This document shows positions 51,235 through 61,637 of a stretch of DNA of 64,000 nt, piece by piece. The notes below the pieces were generated by a model. That model did no database searches, had not been told where the DNA came from, and worked only from the letters and a program-made list of their open reading frames with translations. Source of the stretch: Ananas comosus (Eukaryota; Streptophyta; Magnoliopsida; Poales; Bromeliaceae); NCBI RefSeq assembly GCF_001540865.1, contig NC_033621.1, forward strand, positions 5,352,000-5,415,999, in the 5' to 3' direction. The translations under genes were made by a program, and so were the position numbers. The stretch's first letter is position 1, and every line of letters starts with the position of its first letter.

Positions 51235-52210
51235 TCTATACAAACACTATTTGACACTCTACCGCCACGTGTCGCGTCCCTGTTAACCCACGTGTTGGGC
51301 TGTTACCAAAGCACCCCCACCTTCTACCTCTGCCCATTCCCCACCTATGCAGCCTCTCTCTTACGCATCTTTTAAGAGAGTTGTGGATTTTTTTACCATG
51401 CACCAGGTTCACCTCTGTTACTTTAAATTTTTGTTTTTTATTTTTAAATATAATTAAATATAATAGATATATAATATATATGTAACAGGATTTTAAATTA
51501 TGAGCTATACGTTTTTTTACATATATCTTTAAAATATCATAGAATCATAAATTAAATTATAATAAAAAAATAAAAAGTGATAAATGTTGCACCGGGTGCA
51601 CCAAAAAAAAACACTGGTCTCCCAAAACAGGATGGCAGGGTTTGTGTAGGTGTTACGAGGCACCCATCCAAGCCTCCCGAGTGCCACGCGTCGGCCATCC
51701 GGATGCCTTCGTGATTTGTGCTCCCCAAATGCCATTTTCTCTCTCTGTCTTCCCTATGCCGCCCTCCTCTCTCTGTCTTCCCTGCGCCTCGCCCGAAGCG
51801 CCCCCTATGCCCTACCCTCTCTCTCTCTCTTCCCGGCGCCGCGCCTCTCGCAGCACCTTTCGATTTCTCTCTCTACCCTCTTCCTACGCCTCTCTGTACC
51901 TTACCCGAAGCAACTCTCTCTCTCTCTATCTCCTCTCTACAGCCCCTCTCTCTCTCGCTCTTCCCTCCTCCGGTGTATCCATGTGCGATCTCGCGGATTG
52001 CTCTCTGTTGAGCGATCGTATCTGCGGACATCGCGGAATAGATCTCCTCGGTTCCCCTGCTTCCGATCCAACGGTGGTACTTTACTTTACCCTAATCATG
52101 GCTACTGAGGTAATTTACCCCTACCCCTAACCCTTCGTTGCCTTCGTTGCCGCCCTAATCTGATATGATGGTGTGATGGCGCGCCTTCGCCGCCGCCTTA
52201 ATCTGATGTT

Positions 52211-52492
52211 TGTGCAGCAAGTGGTTTACTGTTTCAAATCGATTATACTTGCTGATTTCTCTTCTCTTCCAACTATCATGTCTGCTAGATCTCCCCCAAT
52301 TTGCAAGATCTCCGAAATCTCAATAAAAAAAAAAAAAAACTGATGTGTGTGTGATGGCGAGGCTATGTTGTGCAGCAAGTGGTTTACTGTTTCAAATCGA
52401 TTGTACTTGCTGGTTTCTCTTCTCTTCCAACTAGCATGTCTGCTAGATCTCCCCCAATTTGCAAGATCTCCGAAATCTCAATAAAAAAAAAA
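52211..52492. repeat. Two-copy direct duplication in the Helitron (about 115-125 bp)
   Basis: Copy 1 starts 'tgtgcagcaagtggtttact' at 52211 and copy 2 starts with the same 20 bases at 52369. Each ends in 'gaaatctcaat' plus an A run. I see only about three substitutions, so the duplication is young. Confidence 0.9.
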
Positions 52493-53104
52493 TGATGCTG
52501 CTGGATTTTCTAATGTAATGATGTCTAGATGTGATCTACCGGATCTTTCTTAGATTGCCAGATCTTTGCAATTAATTGAGGGCTTCTCTTAGCTCTATTG
52601 CCTTCTCCATGGTCTCCATGCTCCTATATTTGTTGTATGCAGGAGGCATTATAAATAGTGCCAACTGTTCCACAGTACGGCATTAAATCTGTGCCTGCTC
52701 TACACAGTATAGCATTCAATTACTTCCAGCTGAAGAGTAAATTCTCAACTCATTAATGGCATAGCATTGAACTATTAGTAAATTAGTAAATTAGTAAATT
52801 TTGAAGAGCCTAACTTATGATGTATACATTATTGCTTAGGTGCCTATAAAAGTACGTCCTTTGCTACCTTCCCCATAGGTACGACCTCCTTTGGTGCTGG
52901 TCTGGTCGCAGTTTGAATGCTTCTGTCTGCTGCCTTTCTGTGTTTTGGGAGTCTGTGGTTTTATAGTTTGGTTGCCTTTTGAATTTGTTTGGCTGTTTTG
53001 TAATTTTGTTCTTTCTAATTTGGGATTCACTCCCTTCCCTTCTGCTCCTGTGCCTTCGTGGCAGTGACGAAAGGCTTCGAAGGAATAATAGTTCGGTTAT
53101 GGAG

Positions 53105-53220
53105 AGATGCAATGCTTGGATGGCCTGCTCACAGGCAACCGCTCCATATTGTTGGGTTCCTTTGGCTGGAGGGATGCGATGCTTGGATGGCCTGCTCACA
53201 GGCAACCGCTCCATATTGTG
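53105..53220. repeat. Two-copy direct duplication in the Helitron (about 49 bp core)
   Basis: 'gatgc(a/g)atgcttggatgg' through 'aaccgctccatattgt' occurs at about 53105-53153 and again at 53172-53220 with one change. The copies are separated by 'tgggttcctttggctggag', which is itself partly repeated after copy 2. Confidence 0.9.
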
Positions 53221-54421
53221 GGTTTTGGCTGGGTTTTTTTTTTTGCGGCGGAATTGGCTGCGATCTCTGCTCCTCCTTAATGATGAAGATTCCATGGCCA
53301 AGTTCTTTATCTGAACCCAGGAGCTCTCTATTGTGGGTTACTATTTTCTATCTCTGTTCTTATTTTCAAAGTTTTATAAAAATTCTTTGGCGTTTTTCGT
53401 GCCTTACTGTTTTTTAACAGATATTTTGCACCATTTTCATATATTCACTATTAATTTTTTTACTTCACTTTTTTTTTTTTACTTATCTTATTTTGACTTA
53501 TTTTATTTTTTGTTTTGAGGCAATGATGATATGTGGGAGTAAAAAAAAAGTCCTAAAGGCCTGAATGTTTTTGAAGATCGGGGCGGCCTACGCGTGGGCA
53601 ACCACTCATTAGTGCTGCTGGTGGGGTCTTTCCTTTTCGGTTTGGATAAGTGATGTGATATTCTCATTAGTGCTGCGCATGAGAATTGGACGGCAAGCAC
53701 GTAGGCACCCGCTTATTACTACTTCTGTCGGCTGGTGGGGGTTTCACAGCCATGGTTAGGGTGCTTCATGATTTACGATTTGTGTTGGCCTCTCTTGACA
53801 AAAAACTACTCCTACGCTGCCCTCTGCTCGAGCATTACATTGTATGCTCGCGTGGCCTGAGCCTTGCTATTTTACAAAGAATTGCTTCGATCTTGGTGAT
53901 TTCTCTTCTTACTTTTTCTTCTTTCATACAGTTTTTTCTTTTTGGTTATTCTTGCTGCTGTTTTTTCCGTCAATGCGTTTTCGAATTTTTCTTACGCTGC
54001 TTTTTTTTCCCCGGCACATGAATTGTTTTCGCATTTTTTCTTACGCTGCTCTTTCTTTGGTTGTTCTATTTCCTTTTGTTCCTTCTTTTTTTTTTTTTTT
54101 ATTGTTGCATTCATCTTACCTTCGCCCATTATTTGCCCCTTCATGTTATATTTTTTATAAAACTCCAAATTATTTGTATTTTGCATACTTTTCTTTTGCT
54201 GTTAAAAAATTACAAATTTCCACTCTTTGTCCACTTGCTGCTACTCTTCCCGTGTCTATCCCTCTTTCAGCTTTAAGCATGGCACCTGTGCAACTCTCCT
54301 ACACCCGCTTGCTGCAGGAGGTGTCCGAGCAGCTTCGGATTGAAGTCCCTTCGTTTGTTCTGACGGCTTACAACCATCAAGTAATTTAATCGAGCGGATT
54401 ACCACCAACCAAACCCCAATT

Positions 54422-55688
54422 ATGAGTCCTCAGGAAGAATTGTCTATTAATAGAAAAACTGTCGCTGAATTGTTAGAGCTTGACATTTCCAGCACACAAG
54501 TGAGACTATTTAAAGAATGTTAATATTCTATGCATGCTATTCCTCTATCGCTATATTCTTGATATAATATTTTTACTTTTTTACTAATAGGATATGAGGT
54601 TTACCTGTCAAGCTAAAATTATTGAAATTGACACGTCATTTGGCTGGTGGTACAAAGCTTGCTATAATTGCAAATCATCCATCAAAACTTACGATGATAC
54701 TTTTTGGTGCTCCAATTGTGGTAAAAACGATCAATCTCCTATACCATGGTAATAATCTAGCTTCTACATTTTTTTTTGTCCGCTTACTTTTTGGCGTGTA
54801 CGCTATTGTTTTACATCTTTTGAATTTTGTTGGATAATAGGTACAAATTAAATACTATTGTTGGAGATTCAACTGGTACCACTAACTTCACTATCTTCGG
54901 AAAATCGGCGCAAGATCTGATTCATATTCCTGCTCAAAATTTAGCCACTTCACCTGGATCGGATAAATTTACTCTAGCCCCTACCATTAAAACAATTATT
55001 GGTCAAGAGCATATTTTTCAAGTCGTACCTGATACACAGCGATTCAAATCAACTGTTCCATCTTTTAAAGTTTTAAAAATTTTTACCACAAACTTTACTG
55101 CAAAAGGAAAGACACCTGTAGTGAAAAAATTGTTTGCCCAATGTGAAAAACAACTGCTTTCTCCCTCTGATGATAAACAAATTAGAAATGAATTATTTGA
55201 AGAAACGTCGTCTGCTCTCGCAATTTCATCAAGGTAACTGATTTGTTGGAAAATTATATCGAGATTTTGCGTATTAAAAGTTTCTTTATTCCCTTCTAAT
55301 TTTATATAATATATCTTATTGTCAGTTACCCACGGTCTATTGATAAACAAATCGGTAATGAATTATTTGAAGAAGCATCATCCGCTCTTGCTATTCCATC
55401 AATGTAATCAATCAAATTGGAAATTTGTATACACTTTTTCATATAAAATATTTATTTTATTCTGTTCTAATTTTTATATAAGATTTTTTGTCAGTTGCCC
55501 ACAATCTGGTGTTGACAACTCTGAAGTCCAACCTGCGAAAAGGCGCCGAAAACTGTAACGTCTAGAAAAAAATAATAAATATGCTATTGATATTTAATGT
55601 AATTTTCGTTTAATTATGTTAATTTTTATATAGGTTTCTTGAGCCTACACAGGAAGATGCAGAAGATGCAGAGAAGAATGAAGATTAA
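54422..55688 (+). CDS. Replication protein A large-subunit-like (RPA1 DBD-C type) gene in the Helitron
   Basis: Predicted exons 54422-54499, 54591-54748, 54841-55233, 55326-55403, 55495-55554, 55634-55688. All use GT-AG and join in phase to give 273 residues with no internal stop. The first exon ('NRKTVAELLELD') and the next ('CQAKIIEID', 'WWYKACYNCK', 'FWCSNCG') match the C-terminal OB-fold of RPA70, with zinc-ribbon cysteines at residues 50, 53, 66 and 69. 'YKLNTIVGDSTGTTNFTIFG' continues the OB fold. The tail is 'AKRRRK', like a nuclear localisation signal, followed by an acidic end. RPA binds single-stranded DNA. Plant Helitrons often carry such genes, perhaps to handle their ssDNA intermediates. 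The start is uncertain: the frame is open upstream to 54344, and the N-terminal OB folds of full RPA1 are not seen. The 26-residue exon at 55326-55403 duplicates the end of the preceding exon. Confidence 0.75.
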
Positions 55689-55902
55689 GAGAAGAAGGAA
55701 GATACAGAGAATAATGAAGATTAAGAGAAGAATTGATAAATCATTTACCACTGCCACTGCTTCATATTTATAATTGTTTATTTATTTTATAGAACTATTA
55801 GCATAAGATGCTAAGACTGTCTGCCATCTTTTTTTAAATATTTCTGCCTATAATTTTCTTATATATTAGAACTTCAATTTTATATGAAATATTATTGACC
55901 CG

Positions 55903-55926
55903 CCGCGAAGCGCGGGCCTTTGCTAG
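55903..55926 (+). other. Helitron 3' terminal hairpin and CTAG end
   Basis: Five-base-pair perfect stem (CCGCG/CGCGG) with loop AAG, 11-base spacer, CTAG end, and a T as the next genomic base. This is the canonical Helitron termination signal. Confidence 0.88.
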
Positions 55927-56196
55927 TATAGTATATTTTACTCATAATGTAGAAAAAAAAATTAAAATTTTTTAAAAATGTATAATTATTAAATTCAAAT
56001 TTAAAATTATTTTAAATATTCAGAATTTTTATTTGGAAAGAGAGAAAAAAGATAGTATTAAATTAAAAATTAAATTAAGAGAGAGAGGAAAGCGGCATAT
56101 ACATTTTTCTCGTGAGAGAGGAAAAGAAAAGAGAAAGGGTATGAACATTAAATTAAATAAAAAGTAAGAGATAAAGTACAATAGGCATTTAAAATT

Positions 56197-56202
<6 letters not shown>
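55927..56202. other. AT-rich DNA right of the Helitron
   Basis: Contains purine-rich 'agagagaggaaa' segments that resemble the DNA left of the Helitron (around 51170). No gene is recognised. Confidence 0.5.
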
Positions 56203-56227
<25 letters not shown>

Positions 56228-56801
56228 ATTTATATATACTATATAATAGTGTGCTAGTTATCTTATTGAAGTACTGACTCGTGTTCAATTGTTTCGATGT
56301 TCGGCGGATTTCGAATCGATGATGCTCCTTAGAGTTGATCTAGATATTGGCAGAGTACAGAGAAAATAAATTTGTGATTTCATATCAACTTTTGCCTATG
56401 ACGAGGGCTCAAAATCAATAATTTAAACAGCCTCGTGGTTGAGCCGGTTGCAAATTTAACGGTCTGTAGAAATACAATCACATAACATTGATAAAAATTC
56501 TTCATAATACTATATAAAACAAGATCAATACTTTGATCTAAATTTATAATTCATATCATCATATTTTGTAATATTTTTATTTTCAGCCATTGATTTGAGC
56601 CACTTCCGATCATAGAAATCTGATATCGAAAAATCGCAAATTTATTTTTAGATACTTTAAATACTCATAGATCAAGTCTAACTGGAGCCGATTTGTCGCT
56701 TCGATAAGTCAAACATCGAAACAAAGTTCGAAGCACAAGCCTTCCGTACTTCCATAAGCACCTAGCCGCACTCATATATATATATTATAATATATATATA
56801 A
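56203..56801. mobile_element. Microsatellite-bounded inverted-repeat element G
   Basis: (TA)n at both ends. The left arm contains 'gtgctagttatcttattgaag' and 'tttcgatgttcggcgg', and the right arm contains 'aaacatcgaaaca...ttccataagcacctagccgc'. It has the same internal words as elements A and I ('gatcaagtctaac'). Confidence 0.65.
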
Positions 56802-59425
56802 AAGAAAGGGGAAGCGACCGGTGCCTATGGCACCCAGTGAGCCACCGAAGGCAGCACTAAAAATTACCTTGGTATGTAGTAACAGAATTTTGTGCCTTTT
56901 TTTTAACACCAAAAAAAAAAAATGTTTTTTTTTGCGCAAACTAAAGAAAATTAAATAAATATTCAAATTAGAAAGGTAGAATTATACCGCGTAAGCCTTT
57001 ATCATCATTGATTGATGTTGTGAATTCACGGTACGAACGTCTCTTAAAACAAAAAGTAAAAAAAAAAAAAAAAAGAAAACAAACTCACGGAGGTCGATGG
57101 AAAAGCGCGCCGCAAGCAAATTGCCCTCAAACTTTAGAGGTTAATTACTGAATTCATCGCACCACAAAAAAGATGAGCATATTATTACACCCCCTTTATT
57201 CTGTAAATAAAATTAATTTACCTGCACATAGTGCGACAAATGATAAAAATTATAATTCATTAAATAAATAGAATGTATATCACTATGTCATACATTTCAA
57301 TAAAAGGTGTGTACTAGCGTTTAGCATTTGACCAATGTATCTATGTACCTATCATAATAAGTAGTAAATTTCACACGTGACTGATGCGACTTGTCGATCG
57401 TTGGCGCATAACATTAATCCAAAAGCATCGAGCTGTTAGAAATACGCATCAATTCATTAAAGCACAGGGAGATACAGCGCCAAGGATCTCGATTGTGACT
57501 CGGTCCATCAGCTCACGCGACTTCAAACAATGACTCCGGCCACAACCCAGGCTCACTCCCATTTCGAATATGACTGGCCATATGGGACCCCCGCACTAAG
57601 GACAAATGCTGTCTATTAAGCCAACAGTGGACTCATGCCTTTCTAGCTTTATTATAATTTCTTCCTGGTATTTTTTAAAAACCAAACCCAAAGGAATTTG
57701 AACACTTGGTATGCAGTATTGCAAATATTGACTTTTTCTGCTAAGGTTACGCAGTATCATAATTCCAATAAGAAATGATAGTTATGTACCTTGTGATACA
57801 CCTCATTTCTTAGATAAATGAAGGTTGACTTTACACTCATTTTTTTCCAATTAACACCATCATCATAAGTTAGGAATCATTAATCTAAGCCCTCTGCAAA
57901 CAAAAATACCGTACGTCGATCAAAAGAAATATTAAGAAAAGAACATGATCTAGGATTTACAACTCACTTTGGGGATAATCTTACAACTTAAACCATCTGA
58001 AATCAAGTTGACCCTTTGTCCCTTTTATTTCTTTATTTTTTAAATTTTTGTTTTGCTTAATATGTAAAATCCAAATGTAGTTAATCGTCTAGGATGGGAA
58101 TTATATATGATTTCCAATCCTATTCCGATTGTATATATTACTAGGCATTCTCACACATAAATATAGAAATTGCCCACCTCTAGTTTATGCTACTTTTGGA
58201 AGAGGTTTTATTTTTGCTTTTCGAACATCTAAGGTGATCAACATTTAATAGGCTAACTTTCAAAAATCGTTTCACGTTAATTCTTATCTTCACTTACTAT
58301 TTGAAAAATAGAAATATTCATTGCCGGCAATCTTCCATATTTATTACTGTTATATATTAGACACAAGCATTTTGATTTCTGAGTCTCATTTATTATATTT
58401 TACTTCTCACTAAGTTGCAGTATTTTTATATTTACAAATTGGTCATTAGCATTAAAATAATATGAAATTGATGGAGCAGCACTTAATTATTGCTTGTACA
58501 ATGACCGGCTAAAACGAGGTTAGGATTAAGCGATTCTTTTTTCTGACCAGAGAATTAAAGAACGTTTTAATATAGACTAATTTGGAAAGTAATGTCAAAC
58601 ACCTAAAAATCTCAGCGACAAAAAATGACTAGAAGTTAATTGAAAGAATCTACTACTCCGTGAAAGCCAACCCACACCAACTATATTCAGTCAATACAAT
58701 ATCTTTCTCTTTTATGAAAAATATAATAAATAATATGATGGACTGCCGTGAACTCGATCTAGAGTCTAATTTTGATTAGTTGGAGATGTCACGTAGCGTT
58801 ACGTACATTCTATCTATTTTATTTTTTAAATAGGGTTTCGAAATTCTATACAATTAATTGTGTTGAATCTAGTCTGAAAATTTATATACTCATAGTCAAA
58901 AATCTTGTTTACAAAGACTTGAATAATAAAGTTCTCTCTGTTTGAAACACATTTTGCATCTTACAAGTCAATAATGATTAAATTATAAGTAATCTTATAT
59001 CTGATAATAATAAAAACAAAATATCTTTATCCATAGGCTTCAATCTAGTTTAATAAATATATATCAAGTATTTCTATTTTAAAGATTTACAATTTGCCTG
59101 ATAAAATATTTAATTTTGTTAAAAAGAGTGATAACTTCACTTATGAGTTTTGCCTAGTCATGTTTCAAATTAGATCCGGCTATATATGGTGCTTTTAAAA
59201 ACACACAGTTATTTGGTTTTAAGTTTTCCGCGTTAAATTTACTTTTTACCCATTTTCATTTCTTTAGATCATTATTATTTCAACCAACCATTCACTCAAT
59301 TCTGGGCGGGAGACACTATCATTTCTAATCATACATTCTTAATTTAAGCACGAAACCTTACAATCATCAATGATTGATATTTTAAAAAGTTATAGAAATC
59401 AATTCAAATGTATATTATTATATAG
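56802..59425. other. Long non-coding stretch, no gene recognised
   Basis: AT-rich with A runs at 56918-56929 and 57057-57074. No open frame of note, no repeat with definable ends, and no RNA gene recognised by eye. Confidence 0.4.
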
Positions 59426-59680
59426 GCTAAGGCTAGTTATATATCTTAATGAGTAAGATCAGCTTTATACTCATAAGATTCGGAGTGTGATAAAGAATGT
59501 GCAGGTTAGTCTGATATGGTCTTAGTTAGAATTATAATGATCCCCTTAGAGTTGGGGGTAGTTGTTTAATAGATATAATCTAATAAGTGAAAATGTCGTC
59601 AAAAAGATAGATTAATGCTCGAAACTTATGAAGAATAAAGAGTCCTATACTCATAAATATAGCAATGAATACCGATATGT
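59426..59680. mobile_element. Short inverted-repeat element H
   Basis: Left 'ctagttatatatcttaatgagtaagatcagc...actcataagattcgg' and right 'cttatgaagaa...gtcctatactcataaatatag' are loosely complementary, as in element B. It has no microsatellite at its ends and looks like a diverged relative. Confidence 0.45.
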
Positions 59681-59714
59681 CCCTAGCGCATTAATGCGCA
59701 AAAACGTTTAATGT

Positions 59715-59910
59715 TGTAGGCTGCAACATGAGCGAGCCGGCTCTTGCGTCGACTCGTGTTCGACATCGATATTTGCGCACTCAGAGATCCGACTCGAAAT
59801 TAAATGACCGGAGCTTGAACAAAAAAAAAAGGCTCGAAATTAATTCAAGCTGAGCTTGACCAGTTACTCCTCTGCTTTTCGAATTAGGCTCGAAAAAGCT
59901 CGAAAAGCTG
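59715..59910. repeat. GAGC/CGAAC-rich dispersed repeat, copy 5
   Basis: Contains 'gagcgagccggctcttgcg', 'ttaattcaagctgagcttg' and 'gctcgaaaaagctcgaaaag', and ends at a (TA)n tract. It has the same family words as 49535-49720. Confidence 0.55.
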
Positions 59911-60250
59911 ACATATATATATATATATTATATATTAGAGAGAGAGAGAAGAGAAAGCAGAATTAGACGCCCAATACTAATATTAAATAGTAAAATTCCT
60001 TTTTGCTATCAAGTTTTTACCTGATGAAAAATGTTAGGTTAGGCATGATATTAGCTTTGGAGTTGAGTGGTCCCCTTAGGGTTGTAGGTGTCCCCACTGC
60101 GGTTATAGATTTATCCAATGGTTAAAATGATGAAAGAGTGATTCAAACGACGAAAAAACTGCTAGCAAAACAATATTAGGATTTTGCTACTAATAGTACC
60201 AATCAACTCTCTCTCTCTCTCTCTCTCTCCGTCTCCTCTCTCTCTCTCTT
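59911..60250. mobile_element. Microsatellite-bounded element, subfamily C, copy 2
   Basis: (TA)n(GA)n at the left, then 'ccaatactaatattaaatag...tttttgctatcaagttttta', 'gagttgagtggtccccttag' and 'ttatccaatggtta'. The right arm '...gctagcaaa...gctactaatagtacc' inverts the left, followed by (CT)n. It has the same landmarks as 48643-48904 but keeps both arms. Confidence 0.65.
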
Positions 60251-60860
60251 ATATTATATATATATTATATATAATATTATATAGAGCAAGGCTGTTGTGT
60301 CCTCAGGAGCACTGGAGGCCTCGTGCTCCTGAGCCGTTTATCATATGAATTTTCAAATCGAGACATCGCTCTGTTAAAACTTTATCTACGTATTTAAGTT
60401 CTAGAAAAATAATTTTTGCGATTTTTTATATCATTACAACGTGATCAACGATTCAAAAATCCATAATTTAAATGGTTGATATATCCGTTTTAAGGTTTAA
60501 CGGCTGTAAAATTATTAAATCAAATGAATTTTGTCAATACAAATTTCTTTATACTATCTTACAAACAAGATTCAATATTTCTGATCAATCGAAATTTAGT
60601 GCTATATCACCATTTTTTATAGGATTTTATATTCAAGCCACATTAAATTATGATTTGAATCATTTCAATGCTAGGTAAATATATATCAGAAAAATCGCCA
60701 AAAAATTATTTTCTAGACTTTAATACTGTAGAAAAGTTTAACGTAGCGATCGTCGATTCGGCAAACTCATCATCTAAACGGCCTCAGGAGATGGCTCCGT
60801 CGCCTCCCTGATGAGCACAGCCAGCCGCTCTCTCCATCTACTCTCTATTATATATATATA
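60251..60860. mobile_element. Microsatellite-bounded inverted-repeat element I
   Basis: Left arm 'gcaaggctgttgtgtcctcaggagcac...gcctcgtgctcctgagccg' and right arm '...acggcctcagga...gcctccctgatgagcacagccagcc'. It is preceded by (CT)n/(TA)n and followed by (TA)n. It is closest to element A ('gatcaacgattcaaaaat'). Confidence 0.65.
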
Positions 60861-61112
60861 GTATAATACTATGCTAATCGGAGGTATAAGAAGATCTGTC
60901 TCGATTTGATATATTAGATCTAACCTTTTAATTTATTTCTTATCTTTGGAGTAATACTATTATTGCCTTTGTAGGACACTCAACTTAGGTATTATTTAAT
61001 CCTAGGAGGACCGCAATCATCCAACCATACTAATTCTTACTCAAAGTCATAAATCTGAAAACATGCAATCTCTATATTTTCAAGCATAGTAGTTCTACAC
61101 TTATATATATAT
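60861..61112. mobile_element. Microsatellite-bounded element J
   Basis: (TA)n, then 'gtataatactatgctaatcgg' at the left and 'caagcatagtagttctacac' then (TA)n at the right, which are loosely inverted. The interior includes 'ccttttaatttatttcttat'. Its right end matches the DNA at 48600-48642. Confidence 0.55.
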
Positions 61113-61269
61113 ATATATAGAGCTAGGCTGGTATACTATCGGTAGCACGGAGGCCTCCGTGCTACCAAGTTGATTTCAATGATGCAGCTTCTATATCGAC
61201 GATCGGCTCCGTTAGACTTGATCTACACTATTAAAAGTATTTGGAAACTAAATTTCATAATTTTTCGAC
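61113..61269. mobile_element. Truncated half of an A-type inverted-repeat element (K)
   Basis: Left arm only: 'agctaggctggtatactatc', 'cacggaggcctccgtgctac', 'cgacgatcggctccgttaga', 'cttgatcta'. It stops at 61269 where the palindrome array begins. The right arm is absent. Confidence 0.7.
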
Positions 61270-61498
61270 AGTGAGAAGCCACTGTGAGGCTTCTCACTGT
61301 GAGGCGCGGGGGGGCTTCTCACAGTGTGAAGCCACTGTGAGGCACGGGGGGTTGAGGCTTCTCACAGTGAGAATCCCCCCCGCCAGCACTCTCACAGTGA
61401 CTTCTCACCGTGAGAAGCCATTGTGAGGCTTCCCACAGTGAGAAGCCCCCACCCCGCACCTGTGAGAAGACTCTGTAGCTTCTCACAGTGAGAAGCCT
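61270..61498. repeat. Array of GGCTTCTCACAGTGAGAAGCC-type palindromes
   Basis: About five near-perfect 18-20 bp palindromes built on CTTCTCACAGTGAGAAG, plus half-sites 'actgtgaggc', joined by short G-rich or C-rich spacers ('gcggggggg', 'ccccccgcc'). Any two units can pair with each other, so the block could form extensive hairpins in single-stranded DNA or RNA. It lies 140 bp before the MULE start codon. Confidence 0.88.
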
Positions 61499-61637
61499 TT
61501 CCCACTACCCCTCCCCCCACCCAAACTCTCTGCAACCCCCCACCCCCTCTCTTTCACTGATTGTTCTCTGTCTCTTTGTCACAGGTTATTCCTGTATTCT
61601 TAATTGGCAAAGTAGTCGCGCCGACCGTGCTTGTACA

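Larger units (their letters stand above)
51235..55926 (+). mobile_element. Putative Helitron, about 4.7 kb, carrying an RPA-like gene
   Basis: The 3' end is diagnostic: a perfect hairpin CCGCG-AAG-CGCGG (55903-55915), then 11 bases, then the terminal CTAG (55923-55926), followed by T. A 5' end TCTATACAAACACTATTTG at 51235, preceded by A, fits the Helitron 5'-TC rule and the A|T insertion site. There is no target duplication, as expected. The 3' end is well supported and the 5' end is my best candidate. No Rep/helicase domain is readable inside, so it is non-autonomous or has lost it. It encodes an RPA large-subunit-like protein (54422-55688), a type of gene known from plant Helitrons. Confidence 0.75.

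Noticed and set aside
51642..52130. Three overlapping Ser/Pro/Leu-rich frames near the Helitron 5' part
   Set aside because: They come from CT-rich simple sequence with all three frames open. At most a short leader exon ('ATGGCTACTGAG' followed by GT near 52098) might be real, but nothing joins to it convincingly.
53844..54389. 181-codon hydrophobic frame (Phe/Leu/Ser-rich) inside the Helitron
   Set aside because: It arises from T-rich intergenic sequence, overlaps two other frames of similar length, and does not connect in phase to the RPA-like exons.
61241..61426. 61-codon open frame
   Set aside because: It is translated from the palindrome array and repeats the same short peptide pattern, with no support as a gene.
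61270..61498. Possible CRISPR-like array
   Set aside because: Units are variable palindromes with uneven spacers in a plant genome, next to a transposase gene. It is not a CRISPR array.
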